From the NCBI GenBank assembly GCA_963691655.1, contig OY829326.1:93179235-93243234 (forward strand): a stretch of 64,000 nt of DNA. The letters are read 5' to 3'. Source of the stretch: Toxonevra muliebris (Eukaryota > Arthropoda > Insecta > Diptera > Pallopteridae). The notes beneath the pieces were generated by a model. The model did not search any database, had not been told where the DNA came from, and was given only the letters and a program-made list of their open reading frames with translations. Shown here one piece after another: positions 60,283 to 64,000 of the stretch; the stretch's first letter is position 1; every line of letters begins with the position of its first letter. The translations under genes and the position numbers were made by a program.

Positions 60283-61514
60283 AGGAGTGAGATCGAAAAA
60301 ATCTTAACATATATAAAATTCAATCATTTTTAAACGGTTGATCTTAGAGTTTTGATTTTTTTATTTAATTGATAATATTTTACAAATTACAGAAAAATAT
60401 AACTTTTATAGTTCTAACCACTATTTGTGAACTCCTGGACCTTTTTTGGTAAGCCTTCCATTAGAGATTTGATAGTTGTTTCAGACACCTTTTTGGGACA
60501 GTTTGCCCATCTCCTTTTAAAATCTTCGATATTTTGGGACACCTTTTTTATGCTCTTTAAGTTTCTTTTCACAAGAACAATTTGGAGGATTGGCCTCTCT
60601 TGGTACAAAAACTATGTTATTACTTTGGAACCACTTCAGAGCTTTCTTGCCATAGTGACTTGATGCCAAATCGGGCCAAAAATATGTGGACACATTGTGC
60701 TCTCTTATGAAAGGAAGAAGTCTTTTTTTTTTCAAACATTCTTTGATGCATATTTCGGTATTTATAGAGCCCACTGTAACAAATGACTTGCTTCTTTTGC
60801 CGCAACTGCATATAGCTTGCCATACCAGGAATTTTTTAAGTAATTTTGTCTGCTTTTGGATTCTAAATTGTTCTTCGACATTTCCGCGAGCATCAGTAAC
60901 ATACAAATTTTGACCCGGAAGCTGCTTAAAATCAGCCAGTACATACGTTTCGTCGTCCATTATACAACATGAATATTTTTGTATGAAATTCGATTTTAAT
61001 TTCCGAGCCCTACTTTTGTCGTCAAAATTTTTTGCAGCATTCCTGTCTGGAACTTTTTGGACTTTGTATGTTTTCATACCTGCATTGGCTTTAACTTTTC
61101 GCGCCAAATAGTCAGAGCACTGGGCTAACCGGGCAGCTTTTCTACCAGATGTGTTTGGAGATCTTTTCAATATGCTTTCTATTTTCTTGGCTTTCCCAAT
61201 ATCATGTGGTGATTGTTTTCTTCCCGAACCAGGTTTCCAATCGATGGTCAAATTCTCCTGAAACTGTTTAATAACCTTCAATTCTTTGACAAATTTTTTG
61301 TAGGACTAATTTGGATTTTTTTGAAAATTTTTAATAACTTTAAGACGTACTTCTTTTTCCTCAATCATTTTGATCAAACTCACAATAAATCAACATTAAA
61401 AATAACAACTGACATATTTTTAAAAGATAATTAAATCAAAGAAATTTTTAAATTTTACACCCAAAAAAAATTATTAGGTAAAACATGTGTTAAGATTTTT
61501 TTAATCTCACTCCT
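60283..61514 (-). mobile_element. Tc1/mariner DD37E-type element, copy 2 (1,232 bp)
   Basis: It starts AGGAGTGAGATCGAAAAAAT and ends, reverse-complemented, AGGAGTGAGATTAAAAAAAT, with TA at 60281-60282 and 61515-61516. Both TIRs appear complete, unlike copy 1. The single transposase gene runs on the minus strand. It is nested within the older mariner-like element. Confidence 0.92.
60420..61370 (-). pseudogene. DD37E-type transposase pseudogene, copy 2
   Basis: Mostly one frame (60517-61281, 254 codons). The start at about 61370 is cut by an in-frame stop where copy 1 has a tryptophan (NPNW). A 24-bp deletion removes the 'IWRQTVSN' part of the first helix-turn-helix. It keeps the GSGRK linker, 'CCIMDDETYVLADF' (first Asp), 'YFWPDLASSHYGKKA' (second Asp) and 'NPPNC'. 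A deletion of roughly 35 bp then removes 'PELRP.ERYWA', including the catalytic Glu, and shifts the frame. Copy 1 keeps that Glu but lost the second Asp. Confidence 0.9.
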
Positions 61515-61630
61515 TAATTAAAAACTTATATTATTTTTCTTTATCTGCAACTACGAAGAGATTGCTTTAACAAAATAAATTATTTTTTCTGAAATTGTAT
61601 AATGACAAAAACTCAAGGCATTGAAATTAC

Positions 61631-61997
61631 CCTAAAAATGAACTCGTCTATTGACAATGGTGCGATTTCGCACCACACAGTTTCATGAGAACATTACGGC
61701 TGAACAACTGAACTGATCTTCACACTTTCTTTTCCCGGTTGAAAGATAAATAATCGAACTAGCTATTTGCAAAGTTTCATGATTTAAAATTGAAAAAATT
61801 CAAAATTAGCAAAAATTTAGAACAAGCCCCACTGTAATGGGCGTGGAAGTGTGTCGATATAACCTATGGGCTAAAAAAAATCAACATTACTTTAGAAAGG
61901 CGTATCGAACTAACATAATAATTTCATTGTCAATATCATTTACCGTTCTTCGGATTAATAACAATGGTGAGAAAACGCACCATTGTCAATTAATGGG
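61631..61997. mobile_element. Possible piggyBac-like MITE (~367 bp)
   Basis: Inverted ends share ATTGACAATGGTGCG (61649-61663 and, inverted, 61977-61991). The right end is CCCATTAATTGAC reading inward from TTAA at 61998-62001. The left end follows TTAC (61627-61630), possibly a mutated TTAA, then CCT. CCC-starting ends at TTAA suggest piggyBac. The left boundary is uncertain by about 15 bp. Confidence 0.5.
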
Positions 61998-62050
61998 TTA
62001 ATATAAAACATATTTCTTTTGTTACTGCTATTTCATTGGCCATAGCTGTA

Positions 62051-63379
62051 CTTATATATGTATATGTGTATACTCATGCATGCCTGTTTGTCTGTTCATT
62101 CTTGTGTTTATCACATCATTTGTTTCTTGTGTTTATTTTGTTCATATCCTTTTGCTTTTATTGCTGTTGGTGTTTTGTATTAAATATATGTATGTATGCG
62201 AAATGTAAAAACAAAAGCATACGCCATGCAACAACAGCAACCACAACAGTAAAAATAGCAAATACAATAACAACACGCTTCTACATCAATAACATTTTTT
62301 ATTTTCAAAATGTTTCCACATCCAAAGCGTAGTCAGTGCACACACAATATAATCACCTAAGGGTATCATCATATTTCTACTGACTGTGGGTATTTGTATG
62401 AATGTATGGGTATGTGTATACGAGTATAAAATGTATATGTATATGTGCAACATTAAATTATGCGGTTTAACGGATCATCAGTTTCAGTTTTAGATTCAGT
62501 TTCGAGTCCACAAATTAGCAGATTTAAAAGCTAATTAACGCAGTGTTATTGTTAAAATATTTTGATATCTAAATTCAGGCACTATGGCCTTCGCATTGCC
62601 GGTTTGTTGTTGTTTTTTTTTTTTTTTTTTTTTTGAATATTTTACTTACATCAATTTTCATTTCCACTTCGCCTGATTAAAAGCTTAAATATATATATAT
62701 TTTTTTTTTGTTTATCTTTGCATTTACATTATTCTAAAAATGATTTTTGGGTTGATGTTGCATACATAAGTTTTTTAACCAAAGGGAATGTAATTAGTTA
62801 ATTTTTACATATAGAGAATATTTTATTCAAAAAAAAAAAAAAATGAATACAAATTCATATAAATGGAACATTTAGATATGCATGCATACATAGCAAAAAT
62901 TCTAGGCACACTGTTCTGATTAGGTTTTCATCACATTTTTTAAATCTAAGATAGTGGACTTATTTTTCTTTTTAATGATAGAAAAACCATGAGTGGGATC
63001 GGAAGTTCTAGAATTTGGATAAGTGTATTTAGTCAAGGTATTTTTCATCTCTATGAAATAAATAGAAATATTGGCCATCTGACCCATAAGAAAACTCTGG
63101 AAACACAAGTGCTTCAGCACGATGAGTGAAAAATGTCCCTGCTAAATATTTAGATATGAAAATGATTCGAAACACGCATTAAACTTAGTTACAGACCGAT
63201 CGGTAGTGAGGAGGATTTAGTTCCCTTATGAGCTGGTATCATCACCCGAACTAAGTTTAGGTATGTATACGAAAAAACTGGTCGCAGTAAACATGTTGTA
63301 TTAATTCAAATATGACAGTTACAGCAAATATTACTGTTGTTAATTCGTAGAGAATTTTCCGTTTTACATTTCTGCATCA
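62051..63379. other. Non-coding stretch
   Basis: No gene. T24-type run at about 62609-62632, A14 at 62829-62843, and CAACAGCAACCACAACAG-type repeats at 62230-62270. Fly-type TATGTATATGTGTA words lie at 62060 and 62410-62440. Confidence 0.6.
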
Positions 63380-63413
63380 TTATTTTTTCTGATTTTTTTT
63401 TACATTATGCAAA

Positions 63414-64000
63414 ATGAGTTCATCAAAATCGAGCACGCGCGATATAATTGTGCGCAAAAATCAAGATTTTCCACATATGTTACATAAAGACATTGCCAAA
63501 AGTTTAAAAATTGCAGAATCTACGGTAACTTTAGTGCTTAAAAACTTTAGTGAACGACTAACTACCGAAAGGAAAACTGGAAGTGGGCGAAAGAAGGGGT
63601 TCATCTCGCAAAGAAAGTGAGAAACTTGTTTCAAAGAAATCCAGGCCTTTCCATCAGAGATGTTGCTAAAAAAGTCCATATGTCACCCGGATATGTTCAA
63701 AAAGTACACAGGGTAAAAAGACTTAAGACGTATAAAGTTCCGCTAGCCCCGAACCGGAATGACAAAAAAAATGCAAAAGCAAAAACTCTCGCACGAAAGC
63801 TGTACGACAAAATTGTACATAATTTTAATTGCATGAACATAAACGCAAAACGTATGTCAAAGCAGACTTTAATCAGCTTCCTGGTCAACTATTTTACACT
63901 TCAAAAAGAGAGGTTATGTTGCGCCTAAATTTAAGCTAAAGAAAGTGGACAAGTTTGCGAAGAAATATTTGGTTATAAAGAGTGCAGTTTTTGTCACTAC
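63414..64000 (+). pseudogene. Second Tc1/mariner transposase, cut by the window edge
   Basis: The N-terminus 'MSSSKSSTRDIIVRKNQDFP', 'HKDIAKSLKIAESTVTLVLKNF' and 'GSGRKKG' is a helix-turn-helix plus linker. A frameshift at about 63600 leads to 'FQRNPGLSIRDVAKKVHMSPGYVQKVH' and 'RLKTYKVPLAPNRNDKKN'. A further shift near 63840 gives 'TYVKADFNQLPGQLFYTS', and the last bases encode 'KFAKKYLV'. The layout equals the DD37E copies above, but it is a different, diverged family. The first catalytic Asp region reads 'MNINAK', apparently lacking the Asp. The rest lies beyond 64000. Confidence 0.8.

Larger units (their letters stand above)
59083..62048. mobile_element. Mariner-like outer element containing two younger insertions
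   Basis: The left end CAGCTACGGTTAATAAAATA and the right end, reverse-complemented, CAGCTATGGCCAATGAAATA extend as ~45-bp TIRs (about 38 matches). Both are flanked by TA (59081-59082 and 62049-62050). Removing the Tc1 copy (60283-61514) and the MITE (about 61631-61997) leaves about 1.37 kb, a normal mariner length. A decayed transposase N-terminus lies near the left end, in an unexpected position, so the element has also been rearranged or deleted internally. Confidence 0.7.

Noticed and set aside
1..64000. CRISPR arrays, prokaryotic operons, rRNA genes, viral integrations
   Set aside because: No regularly spaced repeats, no rRNA-like sequence, and no LTR, gag/env-like or other viral coding region was recognised.

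Overview
This window is AT-rich, non-coding eukaryotic DNA, most likely from a higher dipteran; a tephritid-like fly is my best guess. The grounds are the dense (CAA)n/(CAG)n, (CA)n and TACATACATATGTAT-type simple repeats, the long poly-A/T tracts, and fragments of non-LTR retrotransposons (LINEs), Tc1/mariner and hAT elements of kinds common in flies. I found no host protein-coding exon, rRNA gene or convincing functional tRNA gene. The window reads as a large intergenic region or part of a very large intron. One candidate recursive splice site near 53.92 kb would fit the intron reading.

Almost everything recognisable is transposon debris, much of it nested. At 1-5.1 kb a plus-strand LINE reverse transcriptase is split by a minus-strand LINE fragment (14-bp target duplication), which is itself split by a 1,334-bp hAT element (8-bp duplication). 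At 6.8-8.1 kb lies a 5'-truncated LINE tail with an RNase H domain; a second, shorter copy of its 3' end sits at 34.1-34.3 kb. At 11.4-12.9 kb is a decayed Jockey-like RT on the minus strand. At 17.3-18.1 kb is a relic DNA transposon, and at 19.7-20.4 kb a head-to-head inverted repeat. At 22.3-25.2 kb a decayed ~80-bp tandem array is followed by a LINE split by a 763-bp hAT and an RTE-like LINE split by a 586-bp hAT.

At 29.3-30.6 kb (plus) and 60.3-61.5 kb (minus) are two nearly full-length copies of one Tc1/mariner family with DD37E-type spacing. Each is dead for a different reason. A related transposase fragment runs off the right edge at 63.4-64.0 kb. At 33.4-34.3 kb is another LINE RT relic. 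At 39.3-43.3 kb are a MITE, a second hAT copy, a LINE RT tail, compound palindromes and a second MITE. At 49.0-50.2 kb is a large foldback element with ~370-bp arms, at 51.2-51.7 kb a long-TIR MITE, and at 52.7-53.7 kb an element whose CACAGTG termini and 5-bp GC-rich duplication fit the Transib superfamily. At 55.4-56.3 kb are a tRNA-derived SINE and a LINE RNase H relic. At 59.1-62.05 kb a mariner-like element with ~45-bp TIRs contains both the Tc1 copy and a possible piggyBac-like MITE.

No set of genes here works together in a pathway. The value of the window is its insertion stratigraphy and several small non-autonomous families that may be undescribed. Coordinates of decayed element edges are approximate unless a target-site duplication is given.
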